From: Deltaproteobacteria bacterium
GTDB lineage: Bacteria > Desulfobacterota > DSM-4660 > Desulfatiglandales > Desulfatiglandaceae
NCBI GenBank assembly: GCA_022340265.1
Contig: JAJDOH010000164.1
Coordinates: 1-45,597 of the forward strand
Length of the DNA stretch: 45,597 nt
Direction: 5' to 3'
Positions 17,315 through 25,653 of the stretch are shown piece by piece. Within the stretch, counting starts at the first letter, position 1. Each line of letters begins with the position of its first letter. The position numbers and the translations under genes were made by a program. The notes beneath the pieces are model-generated. The model searched no databases. It was not told where the DNA came from and was given only the letters and a program-made list of their open reading frames with translations.

Positions 17315-20300
17315 TTAAAAAAGCAGGAGCAGATCCAACGTTCCGGGGGCAACAACCCCCGTCACCTTGATGGGCCGCATCATGTCGTTCTCTTCGTGTC
17401 CCAGGATGTGGCAGTGCCACACGTACTCATGGCCGAAATTATACAGGCTGTTAACCGTAGGCGTTGTGGTAATCGGTTGTCCGGTTTTGGGGTCGATGTT
17501 AGTGAAATCCGCAGTGGAACCCAGCGGCTGCGAAGGGCTATAAGGTCGTATGCTGTATGGGACCGCGAAGGGAGGGGTAGGCAAATCGGCCTTCTGGGCG
17601 ATAAAGATGACCTCCAACGGGTTCATCCGGATGGTTTCCTTCCAGCCCCTCTCGTAGGGCTCGGGGGGTTTGATCGTCCCGTCCCAGCCGACCCGGTTGA
17701 TAATCTGTGCGTTGTTCAGGTGGATGTGGATGGGATGGGTGTCCACGCCATTATGGGTGACCTTCCAAAGCTGAATCTCCCCTCGACGGAAGATCTCCGC
17801 GGGCGGATCGATGTAAGAGAAACCAATTCCGTTCGATCTGGCCGGATTCGCGGTCGGGTCGAAGACTTCATACCCCAGCACAGCAGTCAACCGGCCATAT
17901 TTTCCAAACTGTTCGACTATGGCCTTCTGCTTCGCCTGCAGAGTCTTCGGTACAGTGGAACCCAGAGGCGTGTAGGTCAGAGAAGTGGCATTGATGGACG
18001 CGTGATGATTCATACCGTCGGCGGGTTGATAAGCCACCGGATAATACATTTCGGGCACGATGGGCGGGGGCTGGGATGCGACGTAAGCGTCCGGCAGTGC
18101 GTTTTGCAGGGCGATCAAATTAAAGGGGACTGGAGTTGTATTCTTTACCCGGAATTGCATGATGGTCCGGGTGTTGGGCCCATACCCGGGCAGGGTCGAA
18201 GGGGCGCCGCCCGTTTCGGTTAGATCCTCGTTGCCCGTGTAGTAGTCGTAGCGGGGCTGGAAGCCCGGGATGGGCGTGGGGGCATCGTTATAGAGAATGA
18301 TGTTTTTGCCAGCAAATCCGGAGAAATCCACGATGACGTCGGCCCGTTCCGCCGGTCCAAGTAAAATCGTTACGCCTTTAATTGCAGGATCTGCTCCCTC
18401 TAAGTTCTGGACGTTCAAAACGGTTGCACTGCCCCGGTCATAGTCATAGTTAACCGGCTGGTTGTCGCGCACCGCCACCCCCGGCAGGATACCGCCTTCG
18501 GTGCCGATCATATAGAACTTGGGGCCGGCCGTGAACGGATCCGGCACGCCGCCATCCCTGCCGTCCGTCGGCCAGGTGGGGGGATAGCTCCCATTCGGGG
18601 CCGCCGGAACCATTTTGACTTCCGTGCTGCCACTGAGGTCGACAGTGGGAACAGAAGTATAACCTCTACCACCGTTGGTGAGCGTGATGCCAGCAATAAC
18701 ACCACTAGCTACCGTGGCTGTGGCAGTAGCACCCGAACCCCCACCTCCCCTGATGACAATGGGAGGAGGCGAGGTATAACCAGCGCCAGCAGAGGTAATA
18801 GTGATACCAGAAACAATACCATTAACAATATCTACCGAGGCTGTGGCAGTCGCACCAGACCCTCCACCCGTGTCGGCCTGATACAACTGCAGGTTTAGAA
18901 AACGGCCGTTAGAGCCATTGAGGATCCGGAACCGATAGGCCTTGGGCTCCACTTCGAGGTACGGGAAAACGGTGCCATTTACCATCATGACATCCATGAA
19001 AGCTTCGGGTGTTGCACTGGTAGGGTAATTCTGGGGGTTATTCACGTCCGCCGGAGACGGCAGTGGCAAAACAGCCTGCGACACAGGCGGTGGAGGGTCA
19101 TCCGGGTCCAATATATTAGGCTGGACCCAGGGGCCGAAGTCCCAGCGGCCGTAAGGATTCAACCCGGACGGATCGGACAGGTTCTGATTTGGTTCATAGA
19201 TATGGGGAAACCAAAGATCGCCGTACGTCCCCCAGGCTAGTGTATCCCACTTGTCATCCTGGACGGTATGCACATCTTTGGGTACGAAGCCTTTGTCCTG
19301 AATGATTAAAGGAATGCCCCATTTGTAAACGCCGCCGCCCTGATCAGGAATGATTTTGGCGAGCGTTGGATTGACACCGGTATTATTGGTGCCGTCGATC
19401 AGATCATCCTCCACCGGGTCATGGATGATGTACGGTCCAACCATGCCGGCATAGACGCCGAGGCGGGTGATGCCGACGGCGTGTTCGTGGTAAAACATCA
19501 ACCGAGCGCTCTGCTGGTTGGTATAATAAATAGTCTCGCTGCCCGAACCCGGATCCGGCATGTCGGGGACGTTATGGAAACTCTGACCCTTTGTATATAG
19601 GTTCGATTCTCCGGCGGGAGTAAACCATTGCCATGGCGTCCCGTCACTGATCCAGGACGTAAATCCGCCATGGAGATGCAGGGATGTGCGGTTCTGTGTG
19701 TAATATTCGGTATAGCCTCCGCCGGTTGTCGGGTTGTACAAATACCCATACCCGGCTCCCATGAGGGTGATGTCCACCGGGAGGGGGAGATGGCCCTGCG
19801 TAGGACTCGTGCTGGTACCCAATTGATTGGTGACCAAGACCCTCACAGGCCTGTCTCGTTCGGCCACGATCAGGGGACCGCCATAATGTGGCGCCGGTGC
19901 CGAACCGGTGCCGAGGTCAACATAACCCCGGAATTTGGTGCCATGTACATTAAGTGGGTCCGGTGGTACGGTGAGCGGTCCGGGCAGGTCAGAATGCACC
20001 TGTTCAGTATAATCAACCTCGCCGAGTTTGTAATAATCACAACCCGGATACGTGGCTGTATCCTTGACCGCAAGCGGGATATATTGCCCCAGGTTGTTAG
20101 CGCCGGTTGTCCCGCCGTCATCCGATATCCCGGGCAGTGAGTCGACAAATTTACGTAATGCCGTTCCCGTGTCGCTACCTAAAGGACTGATACCGGACGG
20201 GCTGTTGGCGTACCAAGTCGCCCCCACCGGGCCGGTATTCCCGAAGGCCGGGTCGTCGCCCCACGGAAAGATGGCTACCATTGATATCAATGCCATTACC

Positions 20301-20323
20301 ACTAAAATTCCAGACTTTTTCAT
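17315..20323 (-). CDS. large secreted multicopper oxidase with Gly-rich repeat insertion
   Basis: A 1002-residue exported multicopper oxidase (cupredoxin fold), starting MKKSGILVVMALISMVAIFPW with a Sec signal; GGGGGAGAAAGAGAG precedes this ATG, while an in-frame start at 20416 gives an uncleavable basic extension. All four copper-site blocks are visible: LHLHGG (about 213), FYHEHAVG (about 278), HPIHIHLN (about 858) and HEYVWHCHILGHEENDMM (about 963-980) with the axial Met. Type 1, 2 and 3 centres should therefore be complete. Between the second and third cupredoxin regions (about 484-566) sits a two-copy GGGSGATATA...GYTS repeat. It ends APGTLDLLLLF. Such enzymes oxidise Cu(I), Mn(II), Fe(II) or phenolics with O2; neighbours favour copper. 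Confidence 0.9.
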   Translation of the reverse strand: MKKSGILVVMALISMVAIFPWGDDPAFGNTGPVGATWYANSPSGISPLGSDTGTALRKFVDSLPGISDDGGTTGANNLGQYIPLAVKDTATYPGCDYYKLGEVDYTEQVHSDLPGPLTVPPDPLNVHGTKFRGYVDLGTGSAPAPHYGGPLIVAERDRPVRVLVTNQLGTSTSPTQGHLPLPVDITLMGAGYGYLYNPTTGGGYTEYYTQNRTSLHLHGGFTSWISDGTPWQWFTPAGESNLYTKGQSFHNVPDMPDPGSGSETIYYTNQQSARLMFYHEHAVGITRLGVYAGMVGPYIIHDPVEDDLIDGTNNTGVNPTLAKIIPDQGGGVYKWGIPLIIQDKGFVPKDVHTVQDDKWDTLAWGTYGDLWFPHIYEPNQNLSDPSGLNPYGRWDFGPWVQPNILDPDDPPPPVSQAVLPLPSPADVNNPQNYPTSATPEAFMDVMMVNGTVFPYLEVEPKAYRFRILNGSNGRFLNLQLYQADTGGGSGATATASVDIVNGIVSGITITSAGAGYTSPPPIVIRGGGGSGATATATVASGVIAGITLTNGGRGYTSVPTVDLSGSTEVKMVPAAPNGSYPPTWPTDGRDGGVPDPFTAGPKFYMIGTEGGILPGVAVRDNQPVNYDYDRGSATVLNVQNLEGADPAIKGVTILLGPAERADVIVDFSGFAGKNIILYNDAPTPIPGFQPRYDYYTGNEDLTETGGAPSTLPGYGPNTRTIMQFRVKNTTPVPFNLIALQNALPDAYVASQPPPIVPEMYYPVAYQPADGMNHHASINATSLTYTPLGSTVPKTLQAKQKAIVEQFGKYGRLTAVLGYEVFDPTANPARSNGIGFSYIDPPAEIFRRGEIQLWKVTHNGVDTHPIHIHLNNAQIINRVGWDGTIKPPEPYERGWKETIRMNPLEVIFIAQKADLPTPPFAVPYSIRPYSPSQPLGSTADFTNIDPKTGQPITTTPTVNSLYNFGHEYVWHCHILGHEENDMMRPIKVTGVVAPGTLDLLLLF

Positions 20324-20449
20324 CTCTCTTTCTCCCCCTGTGTTGGGATGACTTATCCCCTTTACGGCCACCACCCTAAATGAATGCCTTATTGAGCGCA
20401 ATCTATTCTGGGTCATGCATTTACTCCCAGATTCATTGGATCAACCTGG

Positions 20450-20827
20450 TTACCAGACACTTCTCAACTTTTCCATGATCTTATCCAACTTTGCTTTTTG
20501 CTGAACCCAGTTGGCTTCGGAAGATTTTTCCAAGGCTGTCAACTCGTTGTCGGCGGCGATTTTCTGCATCTGGACGTCATTAGCCGCCAGGCTAATCATG
20601 CGTTTATTTTGCGACGGTCCAGTACTCGCTTGAATTCTCAAGTCGGCAATTTTTCCCTGGATTGCTTCCAATTCCGCGGCGATTTTCTCTTCGTAGGCTT
20701 TCCGTTCCTCAGGGGTAAAACTTTTCGCCGTCCCCGCCGAGGTATCTTTTGGCTGTTGTGCACTCCCGTAACCCGGTGCACATACCAGCAGCGCTGCCAT
20801 GAACATTATCCCAAACCATTTCATCAT
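20450..20827 (-). CDS. secreted coiled-coil protein upstream of the multicopper oxidase
   Basis: A 125-residue protein with a Sec signal (MMKWFGIMFMAALLVCAPGYGSAQ) and a mature part that is almost wholly charged helix with heptad-like leucine/isoleucine spacing (EKIAAELEAIQGKIADLRIQ ... LDKIMEKLRSVW), so a periplasmic coiled coil. No cysteine or histidine cluster suggests direct metal binding. It is 126 bases upstream of the oxidase ATG on the same strand and probably shares its promoter. It resembles small periplasmic chaperone-like proteins only in general architecture. Function unknown. Confidence 0.7.
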   Translation of the reverse strand: MMKWFGIMFMAALLVCAPGYGSAQQPKDTSAGTAKSFTPEERKAYEEKIAAELEAIQGKIADLRIQASTGPSQNKRMISLAANDVQMQKIAADNELTALEKSSEANWVQQKAKLDKIMEKLRSVW

Positions 20828-21225
20828 TTTCGATATCCTCCTGAGCGCCCGGCCATAACATCCGACCCGGGCCTGATTGAGGCTGAATCAGCCTCTGAAA
20901 AAATTGCCGAATTATTCCCCATAAGCTAAAAGTACAAGGCTTCTCACCAAAAGAATACACCCCTTGGTCAGTTATTTCAATGAAAAAATGTAAAGATATT
21001 CATTAATTTGATTTTCCCCACTTGATCTTTTTCCGCAAGCAAGCTATGTTTCTATCTAACTGATCCGCACCCAAATTGGCAACCGCTAAGTTGCCGGACG
21101 CAGGTTAGCCCGGCAAAACAAGCGTCATGCTTAAGCTCACTCGGCTAAATTTCCTCAAACCTTGGTTCAACCTGGAGGAGAAACCGGTGATCGTAAAAAT
21201 AATCAATGACTTAAGGAGGGAGTAA
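20828..21225. promoter_or_regulatory. divergent control region between the oxidase unit and the NosL operon
   Basis: 398 bases drive transcription both ways. Three elements stand out. GAGGCTGA-A-TCAGCCTC (20879-20895) is a perfect palindrome with a one-base centre, suited to a dimeric regulator. GGCAAC-CGCTAA-GTTGCC (21078-21095) followed by GGACGCAGGTTAGCCCGGC could be a structured leader of the nosL transcript. A strong AAGGAGG precedes the first NosL ATG at 21226. No known copper operator (CueR or CopY box) was recognised, and no regulator gene lies nearby. Confidence 0.4.
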
Positions 21226-21747
21226 ATGAAAAGAAAAATTTTGTACTGGATGCTGACATCGTTATTTTTGTTGATCGCAGTTGCCGTTTGTGCGGAAACC
21301 ATGCAGGATGTTCAAGCCCATAAGAACTGCAAGTACTGTGGCATGGACCGGGAAAAATTTGCTTATAGCCGGATGCTGGTTGAGTATTCAGATGGCTCCA
21401 GCGTCGGTTTATGCAGCATCCACTGCACGGCTGTCGAGCTGGCCCAAGCCTTTGATCAGCAGCCCCAAGCCATTATGGTGGCGGATTACAACAATAGGAA
21501 TTTGATCGATGCAGAAGAAGCCTACTGGGTGATCGGCGGTAAAAAGCCGGGCGTCATGACCAAAACGGCCAAATGGGCATTTGCCGACAGGAAGGAAGCG
21601 GAAGCCTTCATCAAGGACAATGGCGGCAAACTCGCTAACTTTGATGACGCCATGCAGGTCACTTACGAGGATATGTATAAAGATACCAAGATGATACGGG
21701 ACAAGCGGGCCAAAATGAAGGCCATGAAGAAGAAGTCCATGCAGTAA
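21226..21747 (+). CDS. NosL-like periplasmic copper-binding protein (first copy)
   Basis: A 173-residue exported protein, signal residues 1-25 (MKRKILYWMLTSLFLLIAVAVCA). The NosL core starts with HKNCKYCGMDREKFAYSRM (CxxCGM near residues 36-41) and continues with VEYSDGSSVGLCSIHCTA. It ends in a Lys/Met-rich tail (KRAKMKAMKKKSMQ). NosL proteins bind Cu(I) and deliver it to nitrous oxide reductase, but no nosZ, nosD or nosY is in the window, so a general copper-chaperone role is more likely. The ATG follows AAGGAGGGAG. Lead gene of a plus-strand operon to 25532. Confidence 0.85.
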   Translation: MKRKILYWMLTSLFLLIAVAVCAETMQDVQAHKNCKYCGMDREKFAYSRMLVEYSDGSSVGLCSIHCTAVELAQAFDQQPQAIMVADYNNRNLIDAEEAYWVIGGKKPGVMTKTAKWAFADRKEAEAFIKDNGGKLANFDDAMQVTYEDMYKDTKMIRDKRAKMKAMKKKSMQ

Positions 21748-21850
21748 CCCTTGAGTATATCCGGGCCAGTGGGAAATTAATGACGATGAGACACAACTTC
21801 CCCCTGGCCTTGCCTATCTCCGGCTGACTCTCTGGCGCCACGGAGTTTTC

Positions 21851-22339
21851 ATGAAACATTATCAATCCTTTATCTTAGTCAGTGTATGGCTTATTTTGTC
21901 AATTTGCCCTCTTGCAGGCGCTCAAGACGTGCTACCCGCCAAGATCGCCCCGAGGGATAAATGTCCGGTTTGCGGCATGTTTGTGGCGAAATTTCCTGAT
22001 TTTGTCGATCAGATAGTCTTTAAGGACGGCACCCACGCATTTTTCGATGGCGTCAAAGATATGATGAAATATTATTTCGACCTGCCGAAATATAATCCCG
22101 GCAAAACCAGGGCCGACATTGCCGCCATTTTTGTGACGGATTATTATTCTCTCAAGTTGAGCGATGGATTAAAGGCCTGGTATGTGGTCGGGAGTGACGT
22201 CTATGGTCCCATGGGCAAAGAGCTCATGCCTTTTAACGATGAAGCCGCGGCCAAAGAATTTAAAGTCGATCATAAGGGCACCGCAATTTTATCATTTCAG
22301 GAGATCACGCCTGCATTGATAAAGACTCTGGATCAATAA
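21851..22339 (+). CDS. NosL-like periplasmic copper-binding protein (second copy)
   Basis: A 162-residue exported protein with a Sec signal (MKHYQSFILVSVWLILSICPLAGA). The NosL signature RDKCPVCGMFVAKFPDFVDQ lies near residues 36-54, followed by VFKDGTHAFFDGVKDMMKYY and a YVVGSDVYGPMG segment. It differs clearly from the copy 104 bases upstream: it lacks the LCSIHC cysteine pair and is Asp/Lys-rich, so the two are diverged paralogues and may bind metal with different affinity. The role is inferred as copper capture in the periplasm; the metal has not been shown. Confidence 0.85.
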   Translation: MKHYQSFILVSVWLILSICPLAGAQDVLPAKIAPRDKCPVCGMFVAKFPDFVDQIVFKDGTHAFFDGVKDMMKYYFDLPKYNPGKTRADIAAIFVTDYYSLKLSDGLKAWYVVGSDVYGPMGKELMPFNDEAAAKEFKVDHKGTAILSFQEITPALIKTLDQ

Positions 22340-22419
22340 GATCTGCTTCCGCGGGTAGTCTGTCTCAACCCGCTGTAACTTGATCAGGTCGAGCATTCTG
22401 AAACTATCGAGATAAGACC

Positions 22420-22728
22420 TTGCGAAAATCCGATGCCTTTTGCCTCTTTATCGGGAGCGGCATGCTGCTCCTGGCGGCGATTTTCATCCAGGCGCACTTC
22501 GTGGTGCGAGCCGACCTGCCTTTGCTGCTGCAAAAGGCCGATGTGGCCCGGAACCTGGGACTTACCGACCTGTGCCTCTCCACCGAGGCCCGGTATACCC
22601 GTCACCTTTCCCAATCCGATTGGCATGCGGCGTTCCAAAGTCATCCCCTGGCCCTGGATCATTTCCCCAGCGGGTCACTGCTCTCACCTCCCGGAACTTT
22701 GAAGAAGCCACATGATCCGATCGATTGA
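22420..22728 (+). CDS. small membrane-anchored protein of the NosL-ABC operon
   Basis: A 102-residue frame with a TTG start (MRKSDAFCLFIGSGMLLLAA) that continues into one strong membrane helix (about residues 8-27), then a periplasmic segment with DLPLLLQKADVARNLGLTDLCLSTEARYTRHLSQSD. Its end overlaps the permease ATG by 17 bases, and this tight coupling supports it being a gene. No metal motif beyond two cysteines and several histidines (HLSQSDWHAAF, HPLALDHF). I do not recognise the family; it could be a subunit tying NosL to the permease. Confidence 0.55.
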   Translation: MRKSDAFCLFIGSGMLLLAAIFIQAHFVVRADLPLLLQKADVARNLGLTDLCLSTEARYTRHLSQSDWHAAFQSHPLALDHFPSGSLLSPPGTLKKPHDPID

Positions 22729-23848
22729 AAAACAGCGGAATATTTTGGACTTCACCCTCTCCAGCCTGTGGCGGCGCCTGGGAAAAAACCTGGCCCTGGT
22801 GTTGGTTTACACCCTGGTGGTTTTTAGTCTGGGTTCCGTCATGTTCTTTACCCAGGCGCTCAAAGACGAAGCTGCGATCATCTTGAGTGGCACCCCCGAA
22901 ATCATCGTCCAGAAATTGGTGGCCGGCAGACATGAGCTTATTCCGGTGGCCTATGCCCAGAAAATCAGTGCCATCCGTGGGGTTGAGGCCGTCAAGGGTC
23001 GTTTCTGGGGTTACTATTTCGATCCGATCGGCCGGGCCAATTATACGTTCATGGTGCCCGATGACATTGATCTCAAGGATAATGATATCCTCGTAGGCGC
23101 TGGTATTTCCCGGGTTCGCCAGGTCTTCCGCGGCGGTGTCATGTTGCTACGAACATTTGACGGGAGGCCCATAAGTTTTCTTATCAAGGGGATCCTCAGT
23201 CCGGAATCGGAGTTGCTGTCTTCCGACCTGATATTAATTTCCGCCACGGGATTCGGTCGCTTGTTCGGCGTATCCCGAAATGACGCCACTGATTTAACGG
23301 TGAGAGTTTTGAATAAAAAGGAAATTCCCACCATTGCCGGCAAAATCGTCGACATCCTCCCTGATACCAGGACCATTACCCGGGAAGAAATCTTACGGAC
23401 TTATGATGCGGTGTTTGATTGGCGCGGTGGCATCATGATCGCCATTCTTGCCGGTGCGGTCCTGGCCTTTCTGATCTTTGCCTGGGATAAGGCCGCGGGG
23501 TTGAGCGCCGAAGAGAAACGGGAGATCGGCATCTTAAAGGCCATCGGTTGGGAAACCGCTGATGTGTTGCAGATGAAATTTTGGGAAGGCATGGTCGTGT
23601 CCCTGTCATCCTTCCTGGTCGGGATTATCTTGGCGTATTTTCACATCTTTTACGCCTCAGCCAGCCTTTTTGAACCGGTGCTCAAAGGCTGGTCCACTCT
23701 CTATCCGCATTTCAGATTGACCCCTTTTATCAGTGGCTATCAAGTCGCCATCCTGTTCTTTTTTACGGTTATTCCCTATACCGTGGCCACCATCATCCCC
23801 GCCTGGAGGGCCGCGACGATTGATCCTGATGCGGTCATGAGATTTTGA
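22712..23848 (+). CDS. FtsX/MacB-type ABC transporter permease
   Basis: A 378-residue inner-membrane protein with the FtsX-family layout: TM1 at about residues 28-48 (NLALVLVYTLVVFSLGSVMFF), a large periplasmic MacB-PCD-like domain (about 50-230), and three C-terminal helices (about 240-258, 290-315 and 348-368) separated by the cytoplasmic KREIGILKAIGWETADV coupling helix. It ends in AWRAATIDPDAVMRF, the usual FtsX tail. Such permeases do not pump solutes through a pore but transmit ATP-driven movement to periplasmic partners (lipoprotein release, efflux, peptidoglycan control). The partner ATPase is the next gene. Flanking NosL genes suggest it works on copper proteins. Confidence 0.88.
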   Translation: MIRSIEKQRNILDFTLSSLWRRLGKNLALVLVYTLVVFSLGSVMFFTQALKDEAAIILSGTPEIIVQKLVAGRHELIPVAYAQKISAIRGVEAVKGRFWGYYFDPIGRANYTFMVPDDIDLKDNDILVGAGISRVRQVFRGGVMLLRTFDGRPISFLIKGILSPESELLSSDLILISATGFGRLFGVSRNDATDLTVRVLNKKEIPTIAGKIVDILPDTRTITREEILRTYDAVFDWRGGIMIAILAGAVLAFLIFAWDKAAGLSAEEKREIGILKAIGWETADVLQMKFWEGMVVSLSSFLVGIILAYFHIFYASASLFEPVLKGWSTLYPHFRLTPFISGYQVAILFFFTVIPYTVATIIPAWRAATIDPDAVMRF

Positions 23849-23855
23849 GGCTTTG

Positions 23856-24539
23856 ATGATCGAACTTCAGAACATCAGAAAGGTTTTCAATGAGGGGCGA
23901 CCCAATGAATATATCGCCCTGCACGACCTGAGCCTGACCGTCGCCGCTCACCAGGTAACGGCCCTGACAGGTCCCAGCGGCTCGGGGAAAACCACCTTGT
24001 TGAGCCTGTTGGGATGTATGGCCAGGCCCACGGCCGGGCGCATTGTGCTTGCAGGGCGCGAGATCACCAGTCTGCCCGAGCGCTTTCTCACCGACATCAG
24101 GCGCAAAACCTTTGGGTTTATCTTCCAGCAATTCAATCTCGTCAACGGTATCAGCGTCATCGAAAACGTCATGCTCCCGGCTTACACCATGGGCGAGCCG
24201 TTTGCCACCTTAAAGCAACACGCCTTAGGCCTCCTGGAGCTGTTCAACATGGCTCACAAAGCCGCCGCCAAAGTTGAGTGGCTCTCCGGGGGGGAAGCCC
24301 AGAGAACCGCCATTGCCAGGGCCTTGATTAACCGCCCTGAGGTTATTATTGCGGATGAACCTACCGCCCACCTGGATACCAGCCTGTCCCGGGAATTCAT
24401 GGACATCTTGCGTGATTTTAAATTCCAGGGAAAAACCATCCTCATCGCCAGCCATGACCCTCTTGTGCACGAATCCGATGTGGTCGACCGGGTGGTGCGG
24501 ATGCGAGACGGCCGCATAATCGATTCCGGAGAAATATGA
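23856..24539 (+). CDS. LolD/MacB-type ABC transporter ATPase
   Basis: A 227-residue ATPase with Walker A GPSGSGKTTLLSLL (near residue 38), Q-loop FIFQQFNLVNG, signature LSGGEAQRTAIARAL (near 142), Walker B VIIADEPTAHLD (near 162) and switch His ILIASHDPLVHE. The LSGGE.QR form and the short length match the LolD/MacB subfamily that pairs with FtsX-type permeases. The ATG at 23856 follows GAGG; a TTG one codon earlier is possible. The stop abuts the next ATG, so the permease, ATPase and CPFC protein are one translational block. Confidence 0.93.
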   Translation: MIELQNIRKVFNEGRPNEYIALHDLSLTVAAHQVTALTGPSGSGKTTLLSLLGCMARPTAGRIVLAGREITSLPERFLTDIRRKTFGFIFQQFNLVNGISVIENVMLPAYTMGEPFATLKQHALGLLELFNMAHKAAAKVEWLSGGEAQRTAIARALINRPEVIIADEPTAHLDTSLSREFMDILRDFKFQGKTILIASHDPLVHESDVVDRVVRMRDGRIIDSGEI

Positions 24540-25532
24540 ATGTTTTTTAAACCGGGAATTATTGCCCTCTTTATCAGTTCACTCCTGATAAGCGGCATGC
24601 TGCTGTATGCCTCTTTCACCGGGGCGCTTATTTTAAGATATTGGGATATCAAGAGCGGGAGCGAATCCCAACTGAGGCTCGAAAGAAAAACCTACCTCGT
24701 ATCCACGATTGTCGGCTATGCGTTTGTTTTCCAACTTATTTCTTTTTTCTTGTTTGTTTACACCGCCGACGCTCTCCACCCATTTTTTACCGGCGCCATG
24801 TGCGCGGTGGGCACGCTCAATGTCAACCAGTGGGGCTTCCCATTGGTCATTCTCAAGCTGATTACCTTTCTCCTGGCAGGACTTTGGCTCATTCTCAATT
24901 TTGCGGATAACCGGGGGTACGATTATCCCCTCATCAAAGTGAAATACCTGCTCCTTCTGGTCATTGTGCCGTTGATTCTGACGGAGACCATGATTCAAGC
25001 CGAATATTTTCTGGGACTTAATCCCGAGGTTATTACTTCCTGCTGTGGTTCTCTGTTTACCGCCGATACCAAGGGAGTGGCTTCAGAGATTATCTCGTGG
25101 CCGCGCCCGGTCATGGAGATCATATTTTATGTGGCCATGGTCGGGACTCTGGGGTTGGGGGTGGTGTTCTATCGCACCGGAGCCATGGGGTATGGGTTTG
25201 CCGTCGCGGTTTTCTTGACCTTGGTGATATCCATCGCATCTTTCATTTCGTTTATTTCCATTTACTGTTATGAACTGCCGACCCATCATTGCCCCTTCTG
25301 TATTTTGCAGAAGGAATACGGCTACATCGGCTATTGCCTCTATCTGCTGCTTTTGTTGGGGAGCCCGGCCGGCATGGGTGTGGGCCTGCTGATGCCGTTT
25401 CGCCGGAGACCGAGTCTCAAGGCGACCTTGCCGACTATCCAGAAGCGTCTCGCCCTGACTTCGATCATCTTTTATCTGTTGTTTACCGCCATCGCCACTT
25501 ATAAGATCATCTTCTCAAATCTTAAAATGTAA
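24540..25532 (+). CDS. polytopic membrane protein with DsbB/VKOR-like CPFC motif
   Basis: A 330-residue protein with about eight hydrophobic helices (about residues 6-30, 52-76, 98-120, 130-152, 180-203, 208-235, 253-280 and 300-325). Three cysteine sites face likely periplasmic loops: AMCAVGTLN (near 83), TSCCGSLF (near 163) and HHCPFCILQKEYGYIGYCLY (near 250). The CPFCILQK string is close to the CxxC-xxQ/E-R/K redox motif of DsbB/BdbC and VKOR quinone-linked thiol oxidoreductases. I infer a thiol-redox job, perhaps keeping NosL cysteines in the metal-binding state, but the family is not recognised. Its stop is 121 bases from the convergent cusA stop. Confidence 0.65.
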   Translation: MFFKPGIIALFISSLLISGMLLYASFTGALILRYWDIKSGSESQLRLERKTYLVSTIVGYAFVFQLISFFLFVYTADALHPFFTGAMCAVGTLNVNQWGFPLVILKLITFLLAGLWLILNFADNRGYDYPLIKVKYLLLLVIVPLILTETMIQAEYFLGLNPEVITSCCGSLFTADTKGVASEIISWPRPVMEIIFYVAMVGTLGLGVVFYRTGAMGYGFAVAVFLTLVISIASFISFISIYCYELPTHHCPFCILQKEYGYIGYCLYLLLLLGSPAGMGVGLLMPFRRRPSLKATLPTIQKRLALTSIIFYLLFTAIATYKIIFSNLKM

Positions 25533-25581
25533 CGGCCCCGTCCGTTCCGGGCCGAGTGCCCGTCGTTATTACGCTAACCCT

Positions 25582-25609
25582 AAAAAAAGCACCTTCCCAC
25601 GGAAGATGC
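25582..25609 (-). terminator. intrinsic terminator of cusBA
   Basis: Read on the minus strand: GCATCTTCC (25609-25601), loop GTG, GGAAGGTGC (25597-25589) with one G-U wobble, then seven T (25588-25582). It lies 45 bases past the cusA stop at 25654. Confidence 0.75.
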
Positions 25610-25653
25610 CTGATGCCGCGTTGCGCTCAATAAATTACAGTCGATACGATGCC

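Noticed and set aside
21226-22339. Nitrous oxide reduction (nos) cluster
   Set aside because: Only NosL-like genes occur. No NosZ, NosD, NosF or NosY was found; the ABC pair is of the FtsX/LolD type instead.
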